Of a DNA stretch of 64,000 bases, positions 46,125-54,878 are shown one piece after another; positions within the stretch are counted from its first letter, which is position 1, and every line of letters starts with the position of its first letter. Source of the DNA: Acidobacteriota bacterium (lineage in GTDB: Bacteria; Acidobacteriota; Vicinamibacteria; Vicinamibacterales; JAKQTR01); the NCBI GenBank assembly GCA_026393755.1, contig JAPKZO010000007.1, positions 1-64,000 on the forward strand. Reading direction: 5' to 3'. The translations under genes were made by a program, and so were the position numbers. The notes below the pieces were generated by a model that ran no database searches, was not told where the DNA came from, and saw only the letters and a list, made by a program, of their open reading frames with translations.

Positions 46125-46200
46125 AAGCGCCGCAACCTGCACTGCCCGCGCACGACTTGGTTGCCAGTGGTGACGTCCTCGCTCGGTGTTACAAATAGCG

Positions 46201-47106
46201 CTAGGAACCGATCTTCGCGACATAGGCGGCCAGACGTTCCCCTGCCGTGAGCAGTTCCCGTTCGTTCACGATGTTGTAGCGATCAAACACTGCCCGCGTT
46301 TTGTGGCCGGTCAGCAGCATCGCGATTCGCTCCGGTACGCCGGCCCGGATTAGATTTCGCGCGGCCGTGCGGCGACAGTCGTGTAGGAGCCGATGCGGGA
46401 CCTTCGCCTTCCGGCAGGCGTCGCGCAAGGCGTAGCGCCACGCGCGGACCGTGACGCCGTCGCGCCGAAACACGCGCTGATCGCCGAGGCGACGCGCGCG
46501 CGTCCGACGATCCAGCACCTGCCGCAACGGCGCCGAGATCGGCAGCATGCGGCCCGTCTTGGTCTTGGATCGGCGCGCGGGCAGCCGAATCACCCCGCCG
46601 CCCAAATCCACTTCGTTCCAAGTGAGTTCCAGGATCTCATTCCGGCGCCACCCCGAGTAATACGCAAAGTCGAGCACGTCCTGATAGGACGCTGGCGCAT
46701 GGGCGCGGACCTTCAGGTACTCGTCATGTTCGAAGAACCCCTCGCGCGGCGGATTCTCTTCCAACCGGTTCGGAAACAGGGGCATGCGCTCCAATAGACC
46801 GCGCCGAATGGCCAACTGAAACATGCGGCTGAGCGCGGAGGTTTCGCGGTTAATTGTCGCGGCTTCCGCACCTTGCTTTCGGCGGTGCAGCTGGTAGCTG
46901 CGCACGCTGTCGCCGGTCATGGCCTCAGCGGCCCAGCCGCCGAAGAAGCCGCGCAGGTGTTCGACGCGCGGCCGCGCCGTGTTCATCGTCCGATAGCGCT
47001 GCAGCACGTAGTCTTCCAAGTACGCCCGCGCCATCGTGTCGAATGTCAGCGGCGTGCCTTCGGGTACCGGGGTCAGGTCAAGGGGAGGGTTCTTCTGTCC
47101 GCGCAT
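46201..47106 (-). CDS. Tyrosine recombinase/integrase
   Basis: A 301-residue phage-type integrase. N-terminal SAM-like DNA-binding domain about residues 25-110; catalytic domain with Arg in YYSGWRRNEILELTW, HxxR in RLLHDCRRTAAR, His in LLTGHKTRAVF and the tyrosine in DRYNIV. All active-site residues are present, so it may be active. The ATG at 47106 starts MRGQKNPPLDL; the frame is open back to 47325 without protein-like sequence. It faces the gajB end and probably belongs with the phage-like genes to its right. Confidence 0.88.
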   Translation of the reverse strand: MRGQKNPPLDLTPVPEGTPLTFDTMARAYLEDYVLQRYRTMNTARPRVEHLRGFFGGWAAEAMTGDSVRSYQLHRRKQGAEAATINRETSALSRMFQLAIRRGLLERMPLFPNRLEENPPREGFFEHDEYLKVRAHAPASYQDVLDFAYYSGWRRNEILELTWNEVDLGGGVIRLPARRSKTKTGRMLPISAPLRQVLDRRTRARRLGDQRVFRRDGVTVRAWRYALRDACRKAKVPHRLLHDCRRTAARNLIRAGVPERIAMLLTGHKTRAVFDRYNIVNERELLTAGERLAAYVAKIGS

Positions 47107-47382
47107 CGTCGTGGAATCTCCTCCGGTCGGTTGGAAGCCGCGACGTGCGGCTTCCCAGACCGGTGTCCGCACATTCGCTCTGTCCGGCGCCGAAGTGAAG
47201 TCCTTTGTGACCAGGCGAAGACACAGCGATGGACTCAGACAGACGTGTGACGGCCGAACGCGGACCCTGCATCGTGTGCCGGCGAGATCGAGGCCGGCAT
47301 GGGCCCACCCTGCAGGCTGAGTCAAACAAGCGGCGAATGCCCTTGCGTTCGTGGTGCCGAAGAGCGAATGTGCGTGTCGGAG

Positions 47383-47628
47383 TCAGTGTCGGCGGGGTCG
47401 GTGCGTAAAGGGCGCAAACAGCTCCGCGAGGGTGATGTCCAATCCGGCCGCCAGCTTCGCAATATTGAGGATCGCGACGTTGCGCTCGCCCCGCTCGATC
47501 CCGCCGACGTAATTGCGGTGCAGGCCCGCGCGCTCCGCCAACTGCTCCTGAGACAGATCGCGGGTGAGCCGCAACTCGCGGATACGACGACCAAAGTGCT
47601 TGCGAATCGCCGGCGGCATGCCTGTCAT
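47383..47628 (-). CDS. XRE-family repressor
   Basis: An 81-residue Cro/C1-type regulator: GRRIRELRLTRDLSQEQLAE, then RAGLHRNYVGGIERGERNV and ILNIAKLAAGLDITLAEL complete the five-helix HTH. It lies upstream of the integrase on the same strand and divergent from the NucS-like gene. A palindrome and direct repeats in the gap to the right are good candidates for its operator, so it may repress both directions. Confidence 0.85.
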   Translation of the reverse strand: MTGMPPAIRKHFGRRIRELRLTRDLSQEQLAERAGLHRNYVGGIERGERNVAILNIAKLAAGLDITLAELFAPFTHRPRRH

Positions 47629-47651
47629 GGTTGGCGGCCGGCTCTGGAGTG

Positions 47652-47677
47652 TCTACACACGATGAGTGTGATCTACA
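47652..47677. promoter_or_regulatory. Putative repressor operator
   Basis: In the divergent gap between the XRE gene and the NucS-like gene the sequence has CACAC-N5-GTGTG (47656-47670) nested between two direct TCTACA repeats (47652-47657 and 47672-47677) spaced 20 bp, about two helical turns. This is the form expected for a dimeric HTH repressor site. Prediction only. Confidence 0.5.
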
Positions 47678-47741
47678 ATCACGAGGGTCACTCGCGGCCA
47701 CGTCACAGATGGGTGCCGTGGCTCAGAGGGGAGAGCATCTG

Positions 47742-48464
47742 ATGGAACAGCCCGCAAGCAAGAGGTTGCCGTTGAAACAGGCGTATCCCTTCGCCGAACA
47801 GCACGGACTCGGGGCCGACGTCGAACGCATTCGAACCATGGAAATCGAGTGGGATCGCGGCTACGACTCGTCGGTCCGACGCGGCTACTTCGTGGAGCTG
47901 TTCCGGAGGCATGGGCTCCTGGACGCGTTTCGGGCCGAGTATTGGCCTCTCGGCGCGACGCCGTCAGGCGGACGGGAATGTGAGCGGGTGCTCCGTCTCA
48001 AGGACCAGTACGAGGCGTTCTTGGCCGACGGTAGTGACGGTGACGACCTTGAACTGCCCGGCGATGCCGAGGCGGCCGACCAGGAATTTGCCGCCGAAGC
48101 CGACCTCCGCGATTTTCTCGCGAAGAATCTGGGACTCATCGAGGCGGGGCTTCAGGTGGTCGAACGTGACGGCCGATCTGGGATCGAATTCCCGGTTGCC
48201 GACGGGCGGATCGATATCCTCGCGGTCGATCGGCAGCAGCACTTTGTCGTCATCGAGCTGAAGTTGTCGCGCGGCCGCAACAAGACGTTGGGGCAGGTGC
48301 TGTACTACATGGCGTGGGTGGATGCGCATCTCGGGAACGGCCCGTGCCGCGGGCTGATCATTGCCAAGGAGATCTCTCCGGATCTGACGCTCGCGGTGCA
48401 ACGCGCCACCGGCGTGTCCCTCTTCAACTATCGGCTCAGCATGTCGATCGCGCCGGTGGCGTGA
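47742..48464 (+). CDS. NucS/DUF91-like nuclease
   Basis: A 240-residue protein. The C-terminal half has the PD-(D/E)xK core of NucS/RecB-like nucleases: ADGRIDILAVDR, HFVVIELKLSRGRNKTLGQ, then a QVLYYMAWVDAHLG helix. The first 110 residues have no recognised domain. The ATG at 47742 follows GGGGAG and is preferred to an upstream start at 47631. Divergent from the XRE gene. It could be a DNA repair-like or defence nuclease carried by the element. Confidence 0.75.
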   Translation: MEQPASKRLPLKQAYPFAEQHGLGADVERIRTMEIEWDRGYDSSVRRGYFVELFRRHGLLDAFRAEYWPLGATPSGGRECERVLRLKDQYEAFLADGSDGDDLELPGDAEAADQEFAAEADLRDFLAKNLGLIEAGLQVVERDGRSGIEFPVADGRIDILAVDRQQHFVVIELKLSRGRNKTLGQVLYYMAWVDAHLGNGPCRGLIIAKEISPDLTLAVQRATGVSLFNYRLSMSIAPVA

Positions 48465-48499
48465 CCGCCGCCCCTCCAGTCTGATCGCGGACCGTCGCG

Positions 48500-49951
48500 T
48501 CACCACGTGGCGTGGATGCGACGGCGCCGCAACCCCCGCACGAGCAGTTGCGTAAAGGCGTCGACGTCGTCATCGTGCGCGCCGTTGGGGAACACCGTGA
48601 GCTGGTGAAGAAAGTCGTCGACCCAGGCCCGCTCTGGCAGCAGCGTGCCGTGCAGCCCAGGGTTCGGGAGGTAGACGTTGCCCGCTTCGACCTGCGGCTG
48701 CACCGCCTGCGCGCGGGCGACTTTGCCTCCTTCGGGCCTAATCGGCACGATACCGGATACGCGGTGCTTGAGCGCGTCGATGATCGCGGCGCCGTTGGCG
48801 GCCTCCTCGATCAGCTTGGTCCGGGACCGCGGGTACTTGCGCGAGAACGCTTCGAGTGCCTGGCAGCTGTCGCTGAAGCCCCATTGTCCTTTGGTCCGAT
48901 CGATCAGGTAAATATCGGCGCCGATCCGACCGGCGACGAGCCCGACGACATAATCACTGCAGTCGGTGCCCTTGAACGACATGTCCCACGACTGGGTCAG
49001 ATCCTGCACGTTCGGCAGCGTGTCGTAGAAGCGAAACCACTCCCGTTTGAAGATGAGGCCGCCCGCCGGAGCTGGTCGCTGTTGGTACTGCCCCGCGTAC
49101 GCCGCCGACCCAAGCAGTACTTTCTGTTGCGTCAGCACGGCAGCGTTTTCGCGTTCCGGCCACAACAGGTCGCCCGGCATCCGATCGTAGATGCGCTGGC
49201 TGCGAGGAAACACGAGCCGCGTCGGCACCTCGGCTTCGGCGGGCAGACACACGTGCGTGTACCCGAGATCGAGGCAGAGCGCGGCTAGGTCGCGTTCGTG
49301 CAGCCGCTGCATGACGACGACGATCGCGTCGTCGTTCTTGTTGTCCAGTCGCGTCGAGAGGGTGCGACTGAAATACGTCAACGCGGCGTCACGCTGGACG
49401 TCGCTCTCGGCTTGCACCGGATTGTGCGGATCGTCAACGACGATGCGGTTGCCGCCCTTGCCGGTGATGGACCCGCCGATGGAGGTCGCAATCATGTGCC
49501 CCCGCCGCGTGTTGAGGAATTCGTTCTTGACGTTCTGATCCGAGGCGAGACGGACCCGATCGCCCCACCGATCCTGATACCAGGGCGACTGGAGGATCGT
49601 GCGCCGGTCCACGGAGTGCTTACTCGACAGCGCCTCCGCGTAGCTGGCGAACACCCAGCGACGGTGGGGGGCCTGAATCCATTCCCATGTCGGCCACAGG
49701 ATCGACACCAGCAGAGATTTCATGTACCGGGGCGGCAGGGTAATGAGCAGACGCGTGATCTGGCCGGCCGTCACGGCTTCCAGGTGCTCCACGAGATAAT
49801 CGATGTGCCAGTTCGGGAGAAACGGCGTGTCGGGTTCAAGAACCGGCCAGGCCTGCTCCACGTAGGCGCGGAGCGACCGCTCCGCCTGCCGTTTCAGCAG
49901 TGCGTCTTCGAACTTGAGTTGACGAATCAGGCTTTCAGTGGTCGTTGGCAT
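48500..49951 (-). CDS. terL: Phage terminase large subunit
   Basis: A 483-residue packaging motor. The ATPase domain has a Walker A-like ITLPPRYMKSLLV near residue 70 and Walker B NRIVVDDPHNP near 160. The C-terminal RNase H-like nuclease has Asp in SWDMSFKGTDCSDYV, acidic LIEEAANG and NGAHDDDVDAF. All catalytic motifs are present. It overlaps the small terminase gene by 17 bp. No portal, protease or capsid gene follows, since the next gene downstream is the divergent NucS-like one. Confidence 0.9.
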   Translation of the reverse strand: MPTTTESLIRQLKFEDALLKRQAERSLRAYVEQAWPVLEPDTPFLPNWHIDYLVEHLEAVTAGQITRLLITLPPRYMKSLLVSILWPTWEWIQAPHRRWVFASYAEALSSKHSVDRRTILQSPWYQDRWGDRVRLASDQNVKNEFLNTRRGHMIATSIGGSITGKGGNRIVVDDPHNPVQAESDVQRDAALTYFSRTLSTRLDNKNDDAIVVVMQRLHERDLAALCLDLGYTHVCLPAEAEVPTRLVFPRSQRIYDRMPGDLLWPERENAAVLTQQKVLLGSAAYAGQYQQRPAPAGGLIFKREWFRFYDTLPNVQDLTQSWDMSFKGTDCSDYVVGLVAGRIGADIYLIDRTKGQWGFSDSCQALEAFSRKYPRSRTKLIEEAANGAAIIDALKHRVSGIVPIRPEGGKVARAQAVQPQVEAGNVYLPNPGLHGTLLPERAWVDDFLHQLTVFPNGAHDDDVDAFTQLLVRGLRRRRIHATW

Positions 49952-50633
49952 GGTCGGTGTCCTTTTCAGGTGAGCTGACAGGTGTAGACGTCACGGGTGC
50001 ATCGGTCGGTCCTTCGATCGGGACGGGATCGGTCGTCGCGGCATCGCTCGTGAGCGGCGCGGCCGGACCGATGAGGCGCGCGTGCCGCGCGATTTCTTCG
50101 CGCAGGGCCTCCTCGCTCATGTCGTCGTACGGGTCGCGGGTCGCCCGCAGGTCGACCTTTTGCGGCGCATCCAGCCCCCACAGTTTGCGGAGATCCAGCA
50201 GCGCCTTCCGGCCTTGCTCGAGATAGCGGGGATCGCCGTGCTGATCCTCGACGACGATCTCGGCGACGGTGTTGGCGGCTCCGCCCGCGCCCGGCTGGGA
50301 TTTTCGTTGTCGGCGCCGCGTCGTGTCCGCCTTACTGCGCTCCCAGGCGCGGATCGCTTCCGCGTACAGATGCTCGAGGCGGACGGTGTGCCGCGCCTTA
50401 TGTCGCTCCACCGCGCCGACCAGGTCACGCAGCACGCGTTCGTCCGCACGACGGAGCATCTTGGAGACGGCGGCCTGGCTGACGCCCAGCTCCGTGGCGA
50501 TCTGCGGCTGGCTCCAGCCCTGGATGGCCAGTTCCATCGCCCGCAGCTCGCGCGTACGAATGCGGGGGCGGGGTTCGTGCCCCCGTTGGCCGCCACGTCC
50601 GCGACGGCCTCGTCGCGTGGGTGCCGTACTCAT
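49935..50633 (-). CDS. terS: Probable terminase small subunit
   Basis: A 232-residue protein whose residues 25-75 form an HTH (LAIQGWSQPQIATELGVSQ, AAVSKMLRRADERVL). It is followed by a helical region and a disordered acidic tail. Position directly before the large terminase and overlap with it support a small terminase, the DNA-recognition subunit. The ATG at 50633 overlaps the methyltransferase stop (ATGA). The frame upstream of it is the antiphase of the methyltransferase. Confidence 0.7.
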   Translation of the reverse strand: MSTAPTRRGRRGRGGQRGHEPRPRIRTRELRAMELAIQGWSQPQIATELGVSQAAVSKMLRRADERVLRDLVGAVERHKARHTVRLEHLYAEAIRAWERSKADTTRRRQRKSQPGAGGAANTVAEIVVEDQHGDPRYLEQGRKALLDLRKLWGLDAPQKVDLRATRDPYDDMSEEALREEIARHARLIGPAAPLTSDAATTDPVPIEGPTDAPVTSTPVSSPEKDTDHANDH

Positions 50634-51901
50634 CGTGTCCTCCGTCGCACCCGCGGGCCGTGGGCGACACCGCGGTGCGCCTTCTGGCCGGTGAACGCCT
50701 CCCAGCGCGTGACTGTGGCCTGGACGTAGGTCGGATCGATTTCCATCGCGATGCAGACGCGCCCGAGCTTTTCGGCGGCGATGATCGCCGTGCCGCTGCC
50801 GCAGAACGGGTCGTAAAGAGCGTCGCCGGCGACCGTGTGATTGAGAATCGGGATCTCGAAGAGCCGGACCGGCTTCTGGGTGCCATGGCCAGTCACCGCG
50901 TTGTCGCCTGACCGCGTGCCGCCCATCGGATTCAAGTTGGCGACTTCCCAGACGGTGGTTTGCCGCCGATCGCCGCGCCACTGTCCGGTACCGCGGACGG
51001 CGTACCAAGCGGGCTCATGGCCCCAGTGGTAGTCGCCGCGACTGAGCGCGAAGTGCTGCTTCACCCAGATGATCTGGCTGCGAATCTTGAAGCCCGCCGC
51101 TTCAAGGTCGGCAGCGACCGTGGGCGCCTTGAGCGCCGCATGCCACACGTACGCGATCGCGCCCGGGAATAGCTGCCACGCCGCCGTCCACTCGGCACGG
51201 TCATCGTTCATCACCCTGCCGACCGCCGTGCGCTGGCTCGGGTTGACTCGATGCCGCCAGGCCGGATCGTAGGAGACGCCGTACGGCGGGTCCGTCGTCA
51301 TCAGCACCGGTGTCGTGCCAGCGAGGAGGCGGCCGACATCACCAGCAGAAGTCGAGTCTCCGCACAGCAGCCGGTGGCGGCCGAGGACGAAGAGCTCGCC
51401 GCGGACGATGTCCGTTGGCCCGGGCTCGACGACGGCGTTCTCATCAGTGAGGCCTGTCGTCGGCTCAGCAAACAGCGTCGCGAATTCGTCGTCGGTCCAG
51501 AATGCCGACAGATCGAGGCCCTCGGCGTGCAACTGCTTCAGCATCTCGACATCCCATTCGAGGTCGAGTTCGCCGACCCGGTTGTCGGCAATCGCCAGCT
51601 GCCGCGCACGCGGGTCGGTGACGAGATCCAGATCGTCACGCTGTACTGCGATGAGATGCCGGCCGTCCGTTCTTACGACGCGGAGCGGGATGTTCAACGC
51701 CTTGGCTTGTTCGACCGTCTTGTTACCGGCGATGACGCAGCCGTGCCGATCGATGAGGACAGCCCGGCCGGCGCCGTACTCTCGAAGCGATCGCGTGAGC
51801 GCCTCACGTCCGCGGTCGGTACCGCGGTTCGCGTTGTGTGGGTCGGATGTGAGATCGACGAGCGCGAAACAACGATGAGGAGATGCCTTCGACGATTTCA
51901 T
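50630..51901 (-). CDS. ParB-like domain fused to DNA adenine methyltransferase
   Basis: A 423-residue protein. Residues 1-120 form a ParB/sulfiredoxin-like N-terminal domain (HGCVIAGNKTVEQAKALNIP, RQLAIADNRVGEL). Residues about 165-405 form a beta-class methyltransferase, with catalytic DPPYGVSYD and the AdoMet-binding YDPFCGSGTAIIAAE in beta-class order. Such fusions are common in phages and mobile elements, where they modify the element's own DNA. No restriction partner is adjacent. It is the first of three overlapping genes with the terminases. Confidence 0.88.
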   Translation of the reverse strand: MKSSKASPHRCFALVDLTSDPHNANRGTDRGREALTRSLREYGAGRAVLIDRHGCVIAGNKTVEQAKALNIPLRVVRTDGRHLIAVQRDDLDLVTDPRARQLAIADNRVGELDLEWDVEMLKQLHAEGLDLSAFWTDDEFATLFAEPTTGLTDENAVVEPGPTDIVRGELFVLGRHRLLCGDSTSAGDVGRLLAGTTPVLMTTDPPYGVSYDPAWRHRVNPSQRTAVGRVMNDDRAEWTAAWQLFPGAIAYVWHAALKAPTVAADLEAAGFKIRSQIIWVKQHFALSRGDYHWGHEPAWYAVRGTGQWRGDRRQTTVWEVANLNPMGGTRSGDNAVTGHGTQKPVRLFEIPILNHTVAGDALYDPFCGSGTAIIAAEKLGRVCIAMEIDPTYVQATVTRWEAFTGQKAHRGVAHGPRVRRRTR

Positions 51902-52009
51902 GATGCGCGCCTCTCTGGAGCCAATGGCTCCAATACCAGGGAAAGCCTGTCGGCCAAGGCTCCGCCGAGCCGTGGTCGTGTGAGTTCAATCGAATGGGGG
52001 TGTTACGAC

Positions 52010-52702
52010 TTACGCGACGCCAGCGACGACGTCGGCGCCAGGACCTCGCCGTCGGGCCTGCGAAGCGAGCCAGTCGCGGTACGCCTGCCCGACGATGGCC
52101 ATCACCGCCTCACTCGGAGTCTGGGTGAAGTGGGCGGCTCCCAGTATGTCAAGCCAGCGTAGGAACTCCTGACAGTCCGAATCCGACAGGACGAATCTCA
52201 CCGTGCACGCCTTCGACTCGGCCTCCGAACCGGGGTAGCACGCGCGCAGTAGTTCGGCGATGGTGAGGTCACGCCCATCGAGCTGGGTATCCACGATGAA
52301 CCGCTCGAAATCCGGCTCGGCGATCGCCGCCGCCCGCTGCCACACGTTCGCTGTCTGGCGGCTGATGCCGGCCTGCTTGAGCGCAAACTGAAAACTGGTC
52401 AACCCGCTTGACGAGTTGTTCAGGGGCCGCCCGCCATCGCTCCGCTGCACCAAAGAGAGGAGCAGGCCGGCCTCGCGGATCCCGCGCAACTTCTGCTCGG
52501 CGGTCCTCTTCACCTCGACCGCGTAGCCCCGGACCCGGGCGCACGCTTCAATGGCGCGTGCGACCAACGTTTCGATCTTCGTCGAATCGACCGTAGGGAC
52601 GCGGGCCGCGCCCGATCGTAAGAAGGGGAGCCCAGACGCAGGGACCGGCAGAAGAGCAGAGCTGGATGCGATCGTGGTGTGTGGCATATAGCTACGATAC
52701 AT
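52010..52702 (-). CDS. Hypothetical phage-associated protein
   Basis: About 230 residues, no recognised domain by name. The centre has a helix pair SFQFALKQAGISRQTANVWQ like an HTH used in DUF3102-type phage proteins, preceded by a long helix ALKRTAEQKLRGIREAGLLL region. Start uncertain among ATGs at 52702, 52687 and further upstream. Located between the methyltransferase and another unknown gene on the same strand, so part of the phage-like operon. Confidence 0.55.
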   Translation of the reverse strand: MYRSYMPHTTIASSSALLPVPASGLPFLRSGAARVPTVDSTKIETLVARAIEACARVRGYAVEVKRTAEQKLRGIREAGLLLSLVQRSDGGRPLNNSSSGLTSFQFALKQAGISRQTANVWQRAAAIAEPDFERFIVDTQLDGRDLTIAELLRACYPGSEAESKACTVRFVLSDSDCQEFLRWLDILGAAHFTQTPSEAVMAIVGQAYRDWLASQARRRGPGADVVAGVA

Positions 52703-52751
52703 GTGCCACTCACGTGTGCGAAGCGTTTGAGAGTGCCGTCTTAGTGGGGGC

Positions 52752-53621
52752 TTACGCGATCCCGAGTTCGCGTCGAAACCAACGAAGCTGGCGAAGGATC
52801 TTGGCTTGCGTACCGGCCACATGGCGTGCCGTGGGGCCTGCGGCGTTGATGGCCAACTGCTTGAGGGGTTCGCCCGCGGCTTGCCGGTAGTACCACAGGA
52901 TCATCGTGGCCACCTGGTCGTCGTCATATTTCTCGCGGCTTCGACGCGTCGCCGAGAGTCGGCGCGGGCGCCGCGCGGCCGGGGCGTGCAACCCCCCGAT
53001 CAGATTCCGCAGCTCACCAACGACGCGCTCCAGAGGAGCATCCAGACTAATGGAGACCGTCAATTGGACGGGGCGCGGCCAATGGGGCGACGGACCCTCG
53101 TCGGGAATCCTATAGCTTTTGGGCTGAAGGTAGTCCGGCAGCGGTTCTTCAAGGTCGAGATCATGCGCGACGATGGTGATGACCCTCCGATCCTCAAGCC
53201 ACTGGTCGAGATGTCGGGGATGCAGAACCTCGCGACGCTGCTCGGACGTCATCGAAACGTACAGCTCATGGCCGCGCTTGACAGCGTCCGCCAGCACGGC
53301 AGATCCGAAGTAAGTGGAGCCGAGATGGTGGTCGACTGCTCCGCGCCGGTTCTGGTGCGTGACCAGTTCCTCTTGCTGTCGCCGCGACATAGCTCGCCAC
53401 TCGGCGTTGGAGACGTCGTACAAATCGAACTGGCGCTGGCCCAGCGCATCCAACACGGCGGCCAGACCGTCGACGTCGCTGCGAATGGCCCGTCGAGGCG
53501 TGGTAGGCGTGGCAACAGGTGTGGCAGGCGGCGGGCCCGTTCCGTCCTCCACTCCTGGAGCTGGGATGTGCTGCGTGCCCCGCAAGTTCACGCGCTTCTT
53601 CGAACGAAGGCTTTTGGTCAC
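52752..53621 (-). CDS. Hypothetical protein, phage-like region
   Basis: A 289-residue protein with a basic, proline-rich N-terminus (about residues 1-45) and a helical C-terminus (YDDDQVATMILWYYRQAAGE) that may bind DNA. No known family recognised. It precedes the 52010 gene on the same strand and probably shares its transcript. The ATG at 53621 is the first codon of the frame. Confidence 0.55.
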   Translation of the reverse strand: MTKSLRSKKRVNLRGTQHIPAPGVEDGTGPPPATPVATPTTPRRAIRSDVDGLAAVLDALGQRQFDLYDVSNAEWRAMSRRQQEELVTHQNRRGAVDHHLGSTYFGSAVLADAVKRGHELYVSMTSEQRREVLHPRHLDQWLEDRRVITIVAHDLDLEEPLPDYLQPKSYRIPDEGPSPHWPRPVQLTVSISLDAPLERVVGELRNLIGGLHAPAARRPRRLSATRRSREKYDDDQVATMILWYYRQAAGEPLKQLAINAAGPTARHVAGTQAKILRQLRWFRRELGIA

Positions 53622-53750
53622 GCGGCTCCTTTGCGGTGATGCTGGACGGAACTGTAGAGGCGAGACGTCTGACTGTCAACGCCGGCGCGTCGGGACCAAG
53701 GTCGGGAGAAAGGCAGCAGCCGTGGCGGGAAATGGCGGCGGCACGGATGA

Positions 53751-54494
53751 TCACCCTGTGGGAAACAGCCCGCTCTCATCAGCCACGACGGACACGGAGA
53801 TCCCCCATTCCACATAGAGAACCGCGTCAAACGGTTTCAGACCCTTCCGGGCCAGGACGCGGCTCACAGTATCGGCGGACGCAAGACGGTACTCGCCCAC
53901 GAGAAGGAGCAGCTTTCGAGAATATCCGGTGATGGATGCCATCCTCGGACACTTGTCGGCCAGAGCCTTGTCAATTGCGAACTCAACGTTCGACTCGATG
54001 TCTGCACCCACCGCTCGACCATCGGCTGTCATCACCTCCGGTCGAAGGCCGTGGACCGACGAAAACCTGTACGGTTCTCCCGGGGTTGTCTCCAGCGTGA
54101 ACATGCCCTTCGGATCGAGTGACCAGTAACCTTCGATGCCACTCGCAATATGGTCCATCACTTCCCGTTCGAGACGTTTGAGCGGCACCGATGTTGGCGG
54201 GAAGGCCCGCAGCACGTAGCTCCTGGTCAGGGTTCCGGCAGTCCGGGCACGGACTCTGTCGCACATCTTGATGATTGGATTGTCCATCGCCTCCCGGCTC
54301 TGTGGCGCCTGTCCGCGATAGCTGAAGTGCTGGTAGAGCCCCGTCACCTCACCGGCCCACACCTCGCCTGCGCCAACGTGGAACACAAGATCCGGGGGAT
54401 TGGGCCCCGCCTCCCAGTTTCCAGGAGGCGACACGTCACGCAAGTAGTCGCTCACCGCCTTCGCCGCGAACTGCTCGTTCCCCTTCAAGACCAT
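53751..54494 (-). CDS. Unknown protein, possibly nuclease-like fold
   Basis: A 247-residue protein starting MVLKGNEQFAAKAVSDYLRD after a strong ribosome-binding site (GGGAGG, eight bases upstream of the ATG at 54494). The segment PPDLVFHVGAGEVWAGEVTG has an acidic-strand arrangement reminiscent of PD-(D/E)xK folds but lacks the lysine, so the assignment is speculative. The last part (LLLLVGEYRLASADTVSRVL ... DAVLYVEWGISVSVV) is a clear alternating alpha/beta pattern. No family recognised. A small open frame overlaps its start. Confidence 0.6.
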   Translation of the reverse strand: MVLKGNEQFAAKAVSDYLRDVSPPGNWEAGPNPPDLVFHVGAGEVWAGEVTGLYQHFSYRGQAPQSREAMDNPIIKMCDRVRARTAGTLTRSYVLRAFPPTSVPLKRLEREVMDHIASGIEGYWSLDPKGMFTLETTPGEPYRFSSVHGLRPEVMTADGRAVGADIESNVEFAIDKALADKCPRMASITGYSRKLLLLVGEYRLASADTVSRVLARKGLKPFDAVLYVEWGISVSVVADESGLFPTG

Positions 54495-54694
54495 AGTCGC
54501 CTCCCTGACCCGGGCACCAGCCAGTAGACAGGATCGTAGGCCATGAGCTTCGGCTCGGACCAGAACTGGATGATGGGCGGGCGTGGTGAGAGGGTCCTGA
54601 CCGCGTTCACCCAATCCTTCCGCCTCGGCGCCGCGAGACCAAACACCGTCGCTCCGTCCCAAAATTGACTAGTGATCGCGAGCACCGGCCCCAT
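54485..54694 (-). CDS. Small hypothetical protein upstream of the unknown gene
   Basis: A 69-residue open frame starting MGPVLAITSQFWDGATVFGL that overlaps the start of the 53751-54494 gene by ten bases. The composition is protein-like, but it has no strong ribosome-binding site and no recognised homologue. It could be a real small gene or the eroded end of a deleted one. Confidence 0.35.
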   Translation of the reverse strand: MGPVLAITSQFWDGATVFGLAAPRRKDWVNAVRTLSPRPPIIQFWSEPKLMAYDPVYWLVPGSGRRLWS

Positions 54695-54878
54695 TGGCCA
54701 ACGATCACAACACGACGATTACGAAGGGAGTGAGAAACCGTTTTCACATGCTACCATCCCGCCGACGGAGCGGTGATCGTCCCCGCCGGATTGGGCCGCA
54801 TCGGCCCGCGAACCTCGGCGCTGGTTTGTACTTGCTGATCGGCGCCGAGACGACGCCCTGACTGGAGGTTAGCGACCG

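Noticed and set aside
50630-51901. Restriction-modification system around the ParB-methyltransferase
   Set aside because: No endonuclease gene is coupled to it; the neighbours are terminase genes, so an element-encoded orphan methyltransferase is more likely.
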